This document shows, one piece after another, positions 52,327-62,100 of a stretch of 64,000 bases of DNA (the first letter of the stretch is position 1; every line of letters begins with the position of its first letter). The position numbers were made by a program, and so were the translations under genes. Source of the stretch: Larkinella sp051857545 (GTDB lineage: Bacteria > Bacteroidota > Bacteroidia > Cytophagales > Spirosomataceae); NCBI RefSeq assembly GCF_051857545.1, contig NZ_JBPZHB010000009.1:62001-126000 (forward strand). The letters are read 5' to 3'. The notes beneath the pieces are model-generated. The model saw nothing but the letters and a program-made list of their open reading frames with translations. It did not search any database and had not been told where the DNA came from.

Positions 52327-55300
52327 ATGTGGTCCAGAATCCGGGTTAGAGTATACGGTTTATTTTTGGGTAGTCTGGTGGGTTTATCCCTGCGGGCGCA
52401 ACAGGTGATGCCTGCCCGGATTGCCCAATATACCCCGCCGGCGACGATCAATTTCAATACGACGGGGGCCACGCAGGACAGGCGGGGACATCTGTGGTTT
52501 TCCACCAACGACGGAATCGTGCGCTTCGATGGGCAGCAGTTTCGAGCCTATCACGACCCGGTTCTGAAGCAGGGCGATGATTATTTTCACGTCGTTCCGT
52601 CCCCCGATGGCCGCATCTGGTGTAAACTCGGCCGGGGCGAGGTGCTGTCCTACATCGACCCGGATCAGGATAAAATCATCCGGATTCCCGACTCCTCCCG
52701 CGTGATCCGGGAGTTTCTAACCATCCGAAAAAGTAATTACCTGTTTGCAGCCGCCGACTCAACCCTGTGGATCGGACAGCGGGGGCGCGGACTGCTGCAC
52801 TTCAACCCCCGCACCTACGCGGTCGATGAAGTATTCAGCCGGGAAGGCGAGGGCGTTCGCTGGATAACCGAAGACCGCCGGGGCACCATCTGGTTCACGA
52901 CCAGTAGGGCGGTTTACGCCTACCACCCGCGCACCCGGCATCTGAAGCGGTACCAGCAGGGGCTGGGTTCTCCCGTTCCGTCCCCCGGCGGTCTGATGCC
53001 CATTGGCATCCATGCCCGTCGGGACGGCAAGATCCTGGTGGGCCTGCCCAGCGAAATTGACGTGATCGACCCGGCAACCGACCAGATCGAGCGGCTTCCG
53101 CTGACGCCGTCCCGGTTTCATCCCGACCAGACGGTTCGTGATTTCTTCGACGACGCGGCCGGGAATACGTATTTCCGGAACCATACTGCCAGCTTTCGGT
53201 ACACGCCACAGGGTGAGTTGCAGCAACTCGAATTCAGTGGCATCAGCCACCGGGTTTTCTTCCTGTATCCCGGACAGCACAACCGGCTTTGGGTGACGGC
53301 CGGGCAAACGCTGCTGGCGTATGATCTAAACCGGATTCGTCCAATTCCCGCGTTGAATCTGATCGACATCGTCATCAACCAGAACCGGCTGGAAGAACCC
53401 GGTTCCGGATACCATGTCGTTCGGGACTCGCGGGGGCATCCCACGCTGACGGTGCAGGAGGGTGATTTGATTACCCTGCGGGTGTCGCCCCAGGTGCTAT
53501 ACAGGGCCCGGGCGTTCCGGCTGCGGCTGGACGGATACGATCAAAACTGGAACGTGGTCGAAGACGTCGTCAGCCAGGTTGCCTATCAATTGGGGGCCGG
53601 AACGTATACACTGACACTCAATCAATACAACCGGTCGTTGGGTTGGGAAAAACCGGTATCTACGATGACCATTACCGTTCGGCCGGTGTTCTGGAAAACC
53701 GCCTGGTTCTGGCTGATGGTGCTGGCGGTGACGGGCTTGGTGGGCGGAAAGCTCCTGCACAGCGGCCACCAACGGCGAAAACTTCGGCGGGAACTGACCC
53801 GCCGGGAATTTGAAGCTGCGACAATTCGGGAACTGGATGAGTTAAAAAGCCGGTTTTTTACCAACATTACCCACGAACTACGCACCCCACTGACCATTAT
53901 TCTCAACGGCACGGAACAATTGGAACAGGCTCCGCTGGCGGAACCGCACCGGCGACAACTACACGCCATTCAGCGCAATACGCAGCACCTGATGCGACTC
54001 ATCAACGAAACACTCGACATGGCCAAACTCGACGCCGGGCGACTCGATAAACGGGAACGGGTGGGCGATCCGGTGGCCTTCGTCGCGCAGGTGGTGGCAC
54101 AGTTTACGGACCTGGCCCACCAGCGCCACATTATGCTCGAGAGGATCGACCGGGAATCGGAGGCCCTTTCTCATTCCGACCCATCCAGCTCAGGACTCTA
54201 CTACTTCGACGATGACAAATTGGAAAAAATTACGCACAACCTGCTTTCGAACGCCCTCAAATTCACCCCGGTAAACGGACAGGTGCGTGTCGAAGCCCGG
54301 ATCAAAACCGATCATCGACTGATGCTGGTCGTGGCGGATACGGGTATTGGTATTCCGGGCGATCAACTGCCCCGCATTTTTGAACGGTTCCACCAGGTTG
54401 ACAGCTCTTTGACACGGTCTTATTCCGGCACGGGCATTGGACTGGCGCTGGTCAAGGAACTGGTCGATTGGTTAGAGGGGACGGTTTGGGTCGAAAGTAC
54501 GCTGGGAAAGGGCAGTGTTTTTACCGTCGAGTTACCCCTCTCTCCTTCATCAATCGTCGTCCCGGTTGAGGGCGCCGACCCACAGGGTGGCTCCCGATCC
54601 GATGCCCAGAGCCCTGAAGAAAAACGGTTGTCACCCGATTCCGAGGCCGTAATTTCTGCGGGCAATGGGTCCGTTCAGATCGCGTCGGCGTCCCCTCCTT
54701 TTCTGCTGGTAATCGAAGATAATAGCGAATTACGTACGTACCTGGGTGAACATCTTGCCCGATCCTACCGCGTTGCCACGGCCGAAAACGGTCGATTGGG
54801 GTTGGAGATGGCACTGGCGGAAGTTCCCGACCTGATTATTAGTGACGTGATGATGCCCGAACTGGACGGGTATCAACTGGTGGAGCGCCTGAAATTGGAC
54901 GAGCGAACCAGTCATATTCCCATTATGCTCCTGACGGCCAAGTCATCGTTTGATAGTCGACTGAAAGGATTAAGATTCGGTGCCGACGATTACCTGGAAA
55001 AGCCGTTTAGTCTGGCCGAATTAAGCCTGCGGATTTCGAATGGCCTGCGCACCCGCCAGAACTGGCAACGGCAGCTCACCGGCAACAATCCGCCGGAAGA
55101 AGTTATTTCCCCATCCGATCCGCTATTGAGCCGCGAAGAACAATTTCTGGCCCGGGTGAAGACGCTCATCCTGGATCACCTGACCGACGAAGCGGTTGAT
55201 GTCGATTGGCTGACGCAGAAAATGGGCATGAGTCGCACGCAGCTTCACCGGAAACTGGTCGCCCTGACCAATCGGAGTACGACCCGCTTCATTCACAGTG

Positions 55301-55467
55301 TGCGGTTGGAAAAAGCCGTTGAATTGTTGCAAACCGGGGAGCTAAATGTGGCGCAGGTAGCCCAGGCGGTTGGGTATAGTTCGCAGTCATATTTCACCAA
55401 AATGTTTCAGGAACATTTTGGGTATTTGCCGGCCAGCCTCAAAGGAAATGGATTCGTTTCTTTTTAG
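52327..55467 (+). CDS. Hybrid two-component sensor with AraC output (HTCC)
   Basis: A one-protein two-component system of 1046 residues. The periplasmic part has two-component-regulator propeller repeats (QDRRGHLWFSTNDGIVRFDGQQF, EDRRGTIWFTTSRAVYAY) and a Y_Y_Y-like domain near 360-450. A TM follows at about 457-475. The kinase has H516 in NITHELRTPLTII and the ATPase boxes NALKFTPVNG and GTGIGLALVKELV. The receiver carries D840 (IISDVMMPELDG). The C-terminal AraC HTH (VDWLTQKMGMSRTQLHRKL, VAQAVGYSSQSYFTKMFQEHFG) binds DNA. The propeller seems shorter than the usual 14-repeat version. HTCCs normally sense saccharides and control nearby secreted proteins. Confidence 0.92.
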   Translation: MWSRIRVRVYGLFLGSLVGLSLRAQQVMPARIAQYTPPATINFNTTGATQDRRGHLWFSTNDGIVRFDGQQFRAYHDPVLKQGDDYFHVVPSPDGRIWCKLGRGEVLSYIDPDQDKIIRIPDSSRVIREFLTIRKSNYLFAAADSTLWIGQRGRGLLHFNPRTYAVDEVFSREGEGVRWITEDRRGTIWFTTSRAVYAYHPRTRHLKRYQQGLGSPVPSPGGLMPIGIHARRDGKILVGLPSEIDVIDPATDQIERLPLTPSRFHPDQTVRDFFDDAAGNTYFRNHTASFRYTPQGELQQLEFSGISHRVFFLYPGQHNRLWVTAGQTLLAYDLNRIRPIPALNLIDIVINQNRLEEPGSGYHVVRDSRGHPTLTVQEGDLITLRVSPQVLYRARAFRLRLDGYDQNWNVVEDVVSQVAYQLGAGTYTLTLNQYNRSLGWEKPVSTMTITVRPVFWKTAWFWLMVLAVTGLVGGKLLHSGHQRRKLRRELTRREFEAATIRELDELKSRFFTNITHELRTPLTIILNGTEQLEQAPLAEPHRRQLHAIQRNTQHLMRLINETLDMAKLDAGRLDKRERVGDPVAFVAQVVAQFTDLAHQRHIMLERIDRESEALSHSDPSSSGLYYFDDDKLEKITHNLLSNALKFTPVNGQVRVEARIKTDHRLMLVVADTGIGIPGDQLPRIFERFHQVDSSLTRSYSGTGIGLALVKELVDWLEGTVWVESTLGKGSVFTVELPLSPSSIVVPVEGADPQGGSRSDAQSPEEKRLSPDSEAVISAGNGSVQIASASPPFLLVIEDNSELRTYLGEHLARSYRVATAENGRLGLEMALAEVPDLIISDVMMPELDGYQLVERLKLDERTSHIPIMLLTAKSSFDSRLKGLRFGADDYLEKPFSLAELSLRISNGLRTRQNWQRQLTGNNPPEEVISPSDPLLSREEQFLARVKTLILDHLTDEAVDVDWLTQKMGMSRTQLHRKLVALTNRSTTRFIHSVRLEKAVELLQTGELNVAQVAQAVGYSSQSYFTKMFQEHFGYLPASLKGNGFVSF

Positions 55468-55497
55468 ATCCTGTAACATACCCTAACCTGCTGCTAC

Positions 55498-55746
55498 TTA
55501 CTCTTGACTGACAAGTAGATTTTGGCATTGGCCCATCTCCCCCTAGCCCATTGTGGTATTTTGAGTTTCTACTGGTATACCAAAAAACGAGCCGGATAAT
55601 TTCATCATTTCGCCCACATGCCGGTAGATAAACCCGATTGAAGCCGTTTCTTCATTAAGTCGAAGATCGATGTTCTCTGCTGTAATTTGATCGAAAGCAA
55701 CCGAACAGGTTGTCCGGTTTTGGGCTAATATCTTTAAAAGTACCTC
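55498..55746 (-). pseudogene. DinB-family protein remnant
   Basis: On the minus strand a start-less frame from 55746 reads ...FDQITAENIDLRLNEETASI, then GFIYRHVGEMMKLSGSFFGI and PVETQNTTMG before a TAG at 55543-55545. After it GEMGQCQNLLVSQE continues to a TAA at 55498-55500. The part before the TAG matches the opening of DinB/YfiT-like metalloenzymes, including the first histidine (YRHVGE). No start codon, an in-frame stop and loss of the rest make it a relic. It sits in the AT-richer stretch beside the propeller-YceI gene. Confidence 0.6.
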
Positions 55747-55768
55747 TTACGGCATCGTTATTATTACG

Positions 55769-57406
55769 CTATTTTTTTGCCACGATTTTCATAAGGAGTT
55801 TAACGTCGTCCAAAATCGCATTACCAGACTTAGACTGATAAAAGTGCTTTTCTGATGCATAATCGATCCCCCAATCTGTTCGATCAATGGTCAGCGTGCC
55901 ATTCAACTCGATAGTTCCGTCCATTCCGTCCTTAAAATACATTTTGGCTGGAAAAGTAACTGTTTTCGTGATGCCCTCAATGGTCAGGTTCCCTGTAACT
56001 TTTATATTCCCATCGTTAACTCTTACACTTCCATCATTTGGAACTTTTGTATTTCCATCGTTCCCTGTTTCAACCTCCGTAATTGCGAAGGTTGAGACAG
56101 GGAATTTTTTGACATCAAAAAATGCAGGTAATTGATTGAGTGAACGTTGATCGACAAAATTTTCAATTGTATTCATGCCGACTTCAACGGCACCGCCCAC
56201 CAGATGACGATTTTCGATCAACAATTCTCCTTTTAACAGATCGACCTTTCCTGTATTGGAACCATCACCAAGAAACTTAGCGCCTTCCCATTCACCAAGT
56301 AGCCAAGAAGCTTTCCATATTACCACACTCTGTTTCGTATCTATGGTATATTTTTTCTGACCTTCTTTATTATAAAAGTCCGTGATGATCTTTCCATCAT
56401 AACGATACACTCCGGTCGCATCTCCAAACCAAACACTTCCATCGTTCGCTTCCAAAAGACCCAGAAAAGCATTTCCTGACCTAATTTCGGTTACAGTGGG
56501 CTTATTACTATACAAGGACCTTGCATCATAACGGGAAAGTGCCTGGATCGTCGAATTAGCAGGATTTACCGGACCAGTAGTCCAGATGTTTCCTTTTTTA
56601 TCTTCGATGATAGCATAAGCACCTCGCTCCGATACCTTAGTAAAGGTACCGTCGTCATAGCGCCAGAGGCCACCGGGTAGTCGGCCTCCTTTAAAGCCAT
56701 TGAAACCGCTGAGCCAAATAGTGCCTTTTCGATCTTCCATTATACCCCAAACCTCGAGAAAGGGCTCGCCTTGATGGGTTAAAGTGGTAAATTTCTTCCC
56801 ATCATAAACAAAAGCGTCGCCCCTTGCGCCAACCCATAATTTCCCGGTTTTATCTTCAAGGATGGTAGTAATATCATTATTCAAATGCCCTTCTTTATAA
56901 AAAAGCGGGGCATTCGGGTTTTTAAAATTTCGAAAAGACTTCCCGTCGTAGCAACTCAGGCCATTCCCCGTGCCGAACCAAATAATACCGGCTTTATCTT
57001 CATAGACAGACATAACCCGGTTATCTGCAAGCCCATCCCTGGTAGTAAAATGTTGAAAGGATTTCCCGGTGTGATAATAAACGCCGGAATCAGTAGTAGC
57101 GAACCAAAGATTTCCTTTGCGATCTTCCAGGGCGTCCCAGAATCTATGCTGACCTATTTTACTTGTAAGATTAGTAAAAGATTTTCCATCGTATCGAAAA
57201 ACATCCCCAAACAATGAGTTGTTGGGTCCAGCAATCAAAATGGTGCCATTTCTGCCTTTTTTTAAATGACGAACCATCATATTAGGCCCCATGTCTTTAA
57301 TTTCGGTCTTGATATTATCTTTTGGTACGCTTGTTTGGTTTTGTCCACAGGAAGTGCAAAAAACAAACAGCAAGAACAAAGGACATACATACACGAGTTT
57401 ATTCAT
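55769..57406 (-). CDS. Propeller (Reg_prop) and YceI fusion lipoprotein
   Basis: About 545 residues. I prefer ATG 57406 (MNKLVYVCPLFLLFVFCTSC), which gives a lipobox, over ATG 57436. Residues 40-350 hold seven or so two-component-propeller repeats (LEDRKGNLWFATTDSGVYYHTGKSFQHFT, YEDKAGIIWFGTGNGLSCYDGKSF) without any kinase. The last ~185 residues from KKYTIDTKQSVVIWKASW are a YceI-like lipocalin domain, with a low-complexity NDGN/NDGS insert near 470. The DNA is visibly AT-richer than its neighbours. This fusion is unusual to me; function may be lipid or isoprenoid binding at the envelope. Confidence 0.8.
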   Translation of the reverse strand: MNKLVYVCPLFLLFVFCTSCGQNQTSVPKDNIKTEIKDMGPNMMVRHLKKGRNGTILIAGPNNSLFGDVFRYDGKSFTNLTSKIGQHRFWDALEDRKGNLWFATTDSGVYYHTGKSFQHFTTRDGLADNRVMSVYEDKAGIIWFGTGNGLSCYDGKSFRNFKNPNAPLFYKEGHLNNDITTILEDKTGKLWVGARGDAFVYDGKKFTTLTHQGEPFLEVWGIMEDRKGTIWLSGFNGFKGGRLPGGLWRYDDGTFTKVSERGAYAIIEDKKGNIWTTGPVNPANSTIQALSRYDARSLYSNKPTVTEIRSGNAFLGLLEANDGSVWFGDATGVYRYDGKIITDFYNKEGQKKYTIDTKQSVVIWKASWLLGEWEGAKFLGDGSNTGKVDLLKGELLIENRHLVGGAVEVGMNTIENFVDQRSLNQLPAFFDVKKFPVSTFAITEVETGNDGNTKVPNDGSVRVNDGNIKVTGNLTIEGITKTVTFPAKMYFKDGMDGTIELNGTLTIDRTDWGIDYASEKHFYQSKSGNAILDDVKLLMKIVAKK

Positions 57407-57590
57407 TTCATTTTTTGTTTTCGAGGATTTCAACAAAGCTAGAAGCTTTTATCCTGCCCTCTGTCAAGGACCTGTAAAAGAAGTTTAATGAATCGTAAAT
57501 GCCGCTTTTACGCAATGTGGTCAATGTCATGAATGCCATCGACGTCGTCGACAATGATAGCAATCTGAAAAAATGTTAGACAAAGGCGGT

Positions 57591-57833
57591 TTATTGATCG
57601 AACTGCGGAAACGGCTTAACCTGTGGCTGTATTTCAATGTACGCCGAAAAATCTGCACGATTGATTTCGTGGATGACGCTGTCGGAGGCAATTGTTCCTG
57701 CTTCGTCTTCAGACAGATCTGTTTATATGGTCACGTTGTTTGAAGCTGTATGGAGTATGTTTGTACCGGCGAAAGGACAGTGACCCATTGTTTGGACAAA
57801 TTGTTGTCTTCTGGTTTCGATAGAAATGGGTAT
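57591..57833 (-). pseudogene. Possible broken gene of unknown family
   Basis: On the minus strand one frame is open from 57833 to a stop at 57591-57593 except for a single TAA at 57723-57725. The last 43 residues begin TDLSEDEAGTIASDSVIHEI and end KPFPQFDQ, which looks protein-like. No start codon of a normal gene is seen upstream and I recognise no family. It may be the tail of a decayed gene. The rest of 57437-57960 shows no gene. Confidence 0.3.
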
Positions 57834-57886
57834 TTAAAGGGGTATTTTGCGGTGTTATGGAGTGCTTCTGACATCAAAATTTTGAC

Positions 57887-57911
57887 TTTTCTTTGCCATT
57901 TTCTTGCCATT
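57887..57911. repeat. 25-bp direct repeat, right copy, next to the tmRNA gene
   Basis: Identical to 46921-46945. Here the string is followed by an inverted copy of TTCTTGCCAT (57901-57910 against ATGGCAAGAA at 57921-57930), forming an imperfect palindrome of the kind used as recombinase core sites. It is 20 bp from the tmRNA terminator. Confidence 0.75.
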
Positions 57912-57931
57912 TTTGAGGATATGGCAAGAAT

Positions 57932-57962
57932 AAGCCCTGTAAATACTTGATTTACAGGGCTT
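57932..57962 (-). terminator. tmRNA terminator hairpin
   Basis: AAGCCCTGTAAAT (57932-57944) pairs perfectly with its complement (57950-57962) around ACTTG. On the minus strand it follows the tmRNA 3' end by 7 nt. No strong T tract (TATTCTTG). Confidence 0.75.
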
Positions 57963-57969
57963 TGTGAAG

Positions 57970-58339
57970 TGGAGACGCAGGGAGTCGAACCCTGGTCCAG
58001 ACAAGGAAACCGTCGTGCTTTCTACATGCTTAGATGCGATTGGGATTGTCGGGAATCGGTCAGGCCCGCATCACGCCGTACCTCATCCTTAGGTATTTTT
58101 GTCTCGCTCCGTAGTCAACACCATTACCGGAACCAGCGCTGCGAGTCGATGCCCCAGAGTCCAACCCAGCAGCACGTAGGGTCGGTGAGACAATGGCATT
58201 TGCTAATCCTCCGGATTAAGCAGCCATGGCGTAGTTATATTCGCCAGTTATTGTGTGAAGGTTTGTTATACAGGAAATGCCCTCAACTCCCGGCATGCTT
58301 ACACGCAGCGTCAACAAGCTGTCAATTCCGGTCGTCCCC
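57970..58339 (-). ncRNA. ssrA: tmRNA
   Basis: Transfer-messenger RNA that frees stalled ribosomes and tags their products. The 5' end GGGGACGACCGGAATTGACAG and the 3' end GTTCGACTCCCTGCGTCTCCA are classic. The acceptor stem GGGGACG pairs with CGTCTCC with one G:T. The CCA tail is not encoded beyond A. The tag frame, beginning at codon GGC, reads GEYNYAMAA then TAA, like other Cytophagales tags. The TACCTTTG box at 58363-58370 is its likely -7 element. Confidence 0.95.
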
Positions 58340-58362
58340 AGAAACGTGTGCTAAGAATAACA

Positions 58363-58370
58363 CAAAGGTA
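58363..58370 (-). promoter_or_regulatory. -7 box of the tmRNA promoter
   Basis: TACCTTTG on the minus strand fits TAnnTTTG and lies 23 bp before the mature tmRNA 5' end. A TTG at 58394-58396 inside the end of the upstream gene is a possible -33 element, though the spacing (23 bp) is long. Confidence 0.55.
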
Positions 58371-58376
58371 CGGAAA

Positions 58377-59006
58377 TTAGTTTTCCTTTCCTGCAATGAT
58401 TTTTTCTGTCGCCATCAGGCTGGTCAGCCAGGCCGTATACAAACCGGTTTCAATCGCCACCGCCCGCTCGGCGTGGCCCTGCCAGTCGCCAAAAAATGTT
58501 TCCATCTGCCGCAGCATCTCGGCCAGGTGTCCCTCCTCTTCCACAATGATCGACCGGACGTTCACCTTGCTGCCCGACTCGGTCAGTACGTCCTGGTACA
58601 CCGGATACAGTTCGTCGGCCCGCACCTCAATGGCGTAGGTCACCAGCAGGTAAGCCGCGTATTTCAGTTCCGCCCCCGCAAAACCCAGCGTGTCCTTCAA
58701 ATACCGGCAGACCTGCACATCGAGCCGGTTGAGGTACGCGTGGCTGTCGTTCGGAGCCAGCAGATAAGCCGGTTCGTAGGTCGGGCAGTCGGTTTCGGCC
58801 ACTTTCTGAATCTGCTTTTTCAGATAATACGCGTGCCGGGCTTCCTCAGCCGCGTGTTTGAGCATCAGCAAATCGACAGTGGTTTTGGGTTCAGCCGCCG
58901 AAATCTTGCGGGCCCCGGTATTTTCCATCATCGACAACGTGTTGAGCCAACGGGCGTGCAGCGAATCGTCGGCCACGATATGCATTAAAAGGTTTGTAAA
59001 TTCCAT
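58377..59006 (-). CDS. Ferritin-like diiron protein, unknown function
   Basis: About 209 residues, all-helical. The motifs HAAEEARHAYYL, YAIEVRADELYPVYQDVL and IIVEEEGHLAEMLRQ place two E-x-x-H sets as in ferritin-like diiron proteins. An ATG at 59033 lies inside the -7 box TATCTTTG (59031-59038), so I start at 59006 (MEFTNLLMHIVADDSLHARW), leaving a leader of about 20 nt. The family seems to be common in Cytophagales but I know no role. Its stop is close to the tmRNA promoter. Confidence 0.75.
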   Translation of the reverse strand: MEFTNLLMHIVADDSLHARWLNTLSMMENTGARKISAAEPKTTVDLLMLKHAAEEARHAYYLKKQIQKVAETDCPTYEPAYLLAPNDSHAYLNRLDVQVCRYLKDTLGFAGAELKYAAYLLVTYAIEVRADELYPVYQDVLTESGSKVNVRSIIVEEEGHLAEMLRQMETFFGDWQGHAERAVAIETGLYTAWLTSLMATEKIIAGKEN

Positions 59007-59030
59007 CCAGAAATTTGAATTGATATCCCG

Positions 59031-59081
59031 CAAAGATACGGCACAGGCGTGGGTCGCAGACCGTTTTTTTTTGTACTTTTG
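59031..59081. promoter_or_regulatory. Divergent -7 boxes for the ferritin-like and ThuA genes
   Basis: TATCTTTG on the minus strand (59031-59038) serves the ferritin-like gene, and TACTTTTG on the plus strand (59074-59081) the ThuA fusion gene (ATG 59162, leader about 75 nt). Neither has a clear -33 TTG. Confidence 0.5.
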
Positions 59082-59161
59082 AAGCTTTGTAAAAGTCTAT
59101 TTGAAACCCGAATCTTTATAAGCCGGTTTCTTGACCACGTAGTATTTTTTAACTAACCTCT

Positions 59162-62100
59162 ATGTATTCTGACAACCCCCAATCCTCATTGCGCTTTCGG
59201 GCATTCCTGTCGTGGATGCTGGTGGGATTCCTGACGCTGTCGACCCTTTGGGTGCAGGCGCAGCCCCCCCAGAAACGTTTATTAGTTTTTTCTAAAACCG
59301 CCGGTTTCCGGCACACGTCCATCCCAGCCGGCCAGCAAGCCCTGATGAAACTGGGCAAAGAAAACGGTTTCGCCGTCGATACCACCGAGAATGCCGCCAA
59401 ATTTACCGAAGCGAACCTGAAACGCTACAATGCCGTCGTCTTCCTCAGCACCACGGGTGATGTCCTGAACGATGGTCAGCAAGCGGCTTTCGAACGCTAC
59501 ATTCAGGCCGGTGGCGGCTTCGTCGGGATTCACGCGGCTGCCGATACGGAATACGACTGGCCGTGGTATGGCAAGCTGGTGGGTGGGTATTTTGCCAGCC
59601 ACCCCGGCAATCCGAACGTGCAGGAAGGCGAAGCTTACGTCGTCAGCAAAGACCACGTTTCGATGTTCGGTTTCCCCGATCGCTGGAAGATCAAGGATGA
59701 GTTTTATGATTTCAAGAATGTCAACCCCGACGTGACGGTTCTCGTAAAAATCGACGAGAAAACCTACAAAGAGGGTAAAATGGGCGACAACCACCCGATG
59801 TCGTGGTTTCATGAATACGATGGCGGTAAAGTGTTTTACACCAACTTCGGCCACCCCGACGAAACCTTCACCAATCCCGTTTACCTCAAGCATTTGCTGG
59901 GCGGTATTCAGTATGCCGTTGCGCCGAAACTGGATTACACGAAAGCCAAAACGCTGCCCTTTCCGGAAGAAAACCGCTTTAACAAGGAAGTGCTGGCCGA
60001 GAAACTGGACGAGCCTACCGAACTGGTTGTGCTCGACAACGGCAAAGTGCTGTTCACCGAACGGAAAGGCGCGCTGAAAGTCTACGACCCCAAAACCAAA
60101 GTTACCAAAGTGGTGGCCACTCTGCCGGTGTATACCAAGCAGGAATACGGTTTGATGGGGATGAACATCGACCCGAAATTCAAGGAAAACCAGTGGCTGT
60201 ACCTCTATTACTCGCCAACCGTCGAAAAATGGAAAGCCGATACGGCCCAGCACCTGTCTCGCTTTAAGTTCGATGCCGAAAAGAACGAGCTGAAAATGGA
60301 GAGCGAGCAGGTCATTCTGCGGGTTCCGGTGAAACGCAACAACGAGTGCTGCCATACCGGCGGTTCGGTAGCCTGGGATAAGTCGGGCAACCTCTACCTG
60401 TCGACCGGCGACGATACCAACCCGTTCGAGTCGCGGGGCTTCAGTCCGTCCGACGACCGGCCCGGCCGCGAGAGTTTCAATGCGCTGGTGACGTCGAGCA
60501 ACACAATGGATCTGCGCGGAAAAATCCTGCGCATCAAACCGCTCGACAACGGTACCTACGAGATTCCCGAAGGCAACCTGTTCCCGAAAGGCACGCCCAA
60601 CACCCGGCCCGAAATCTACGTGATGGGCAACCGGAACCCGTATCGCATCTCGGTGGATCAACGCACCGGTTTTCTGTACTGGGGTGAAGTTGGCCCGGAT
60701 GCCGCCAACAACATCGAAAAATACGGCCCGCGCGGCCACGACGAAGTGAACCAGGCCCGCAAAGCCGGGTATTACGGCTGGCCTCTGTTCGTTGCCGACA
60801 ACAAGGCGTATCGTCATTACAATTTTGCCGACAGCACCTCCGGCCCGTCCTTCGACCCGGCCAAACCGGTCAATCCTTCAAAATTAATCAAGGGACTCAG
60901 CGAGTTACCCCCGGCCCAGAAGGCCTTTATCTATTACCCGTATGCCGACTCGCCCGAATTTGGTCCGATTGTCGGCAAAGGTGGTCGGAACGCGATGGGT
61001 GGCCCGGTGTATTATTACGACGATTATCCGGAAACGCCGGTGAAATTCCCGCGCCATTACGACGGCAAGTTTTTTGCCTACGACTGGATTCGTGACTGGA
61101 TTCACCCGGTAACGATGACCAAAGACGGTGATTTTGTGAAGATGGAAACCTTCATGCCAAACACGAAATTCAGCCACCCGATCGACATGCAGTTCCACAA
61201 AGACGGTTCGCTCTATGTGCTGGAATACGGCAGCAACTGGTTCGCTCAAAACGACGACGCGCGCTTGTCGCACATCACCTACAACGCCGGAAACCGCAAA
61301 CCGCTCGTGGTTGCCAACGCCAGCAAAACCGTGGGAGCCGCGCCCCTGGCCGTTCAATTCAACGCCAAAGGTTCGCTGGACTACGACGGTGACGCGATCA
61401 AATACGAGTGGACCTTCGGACAGGGATTGCCAAAAAGCACCCAGGCCGCTCCCACTTTTACCTATGCCAAACCGGGTGTGTATACGCCGACGCTGAAAAT
61501 TACCGATGCCGCCGGAAATGTTTCGACCAAGAAACTGGAAATCCGGGTTGGTAACGATGTTCCAAAAGTGGAAGTGGCCGTGAAAGGCAACAAAACCTTC
61601 TATTTCGACAACAAACCGGTGGAATACGAAGTCAAAGTGGCCGACAAAGAAGACGGTAGTTTGACGACCGGTAAAATTAGCCCGGAAGACGTCACGATGA
61701 CCATCAACTACCTCGAAGGATTCGACAAAACGCTGCTGGCGCAGGGCCATCAGGCCAACGTCGGTTTTGCGACCGGCAAACGGCTCATCGAACTCAGCGA
61801 CTGCAAAGCCTGCCACAGTGTCGACAAAAAATCCATCGGACCGGCTTACCAGGAAGTGGCTAAAAAATACGCCAAAGAACGCCGGGCGGAGATTGTCAAC
61901 AAACTGGCGAAGAAGGTGATCGAAGGCGGTGGCGGTGTCTGGGGTGAACAGGCGATGAGCGCCCACCCGCAATTGAAAGAAGACGAAGCGAAAGAAATGG
62001 TGAGCTACGTAATGTCGCTGGGCGACAAAAAGCAGGTCGACAAAAAACCGCTGAAAGGTACCTACACCGCACAGGCGAAAGAGAAAGACGGTTCATATCT

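Noticed and set aside
57500..57560. Heme c motif CGQCH in a short plus-strand frame
   Set aside because: The frame is only about 20 codons between stops with no cytochrome context; probably chance within debris.
59282..60817. A 511-codon minus-strand ORF opposite the ThuA fusion gene
   Set aside because: The plus-strand frame has clear domains throughout; the opposite frame is a shadow with biased, motif-free sequence.
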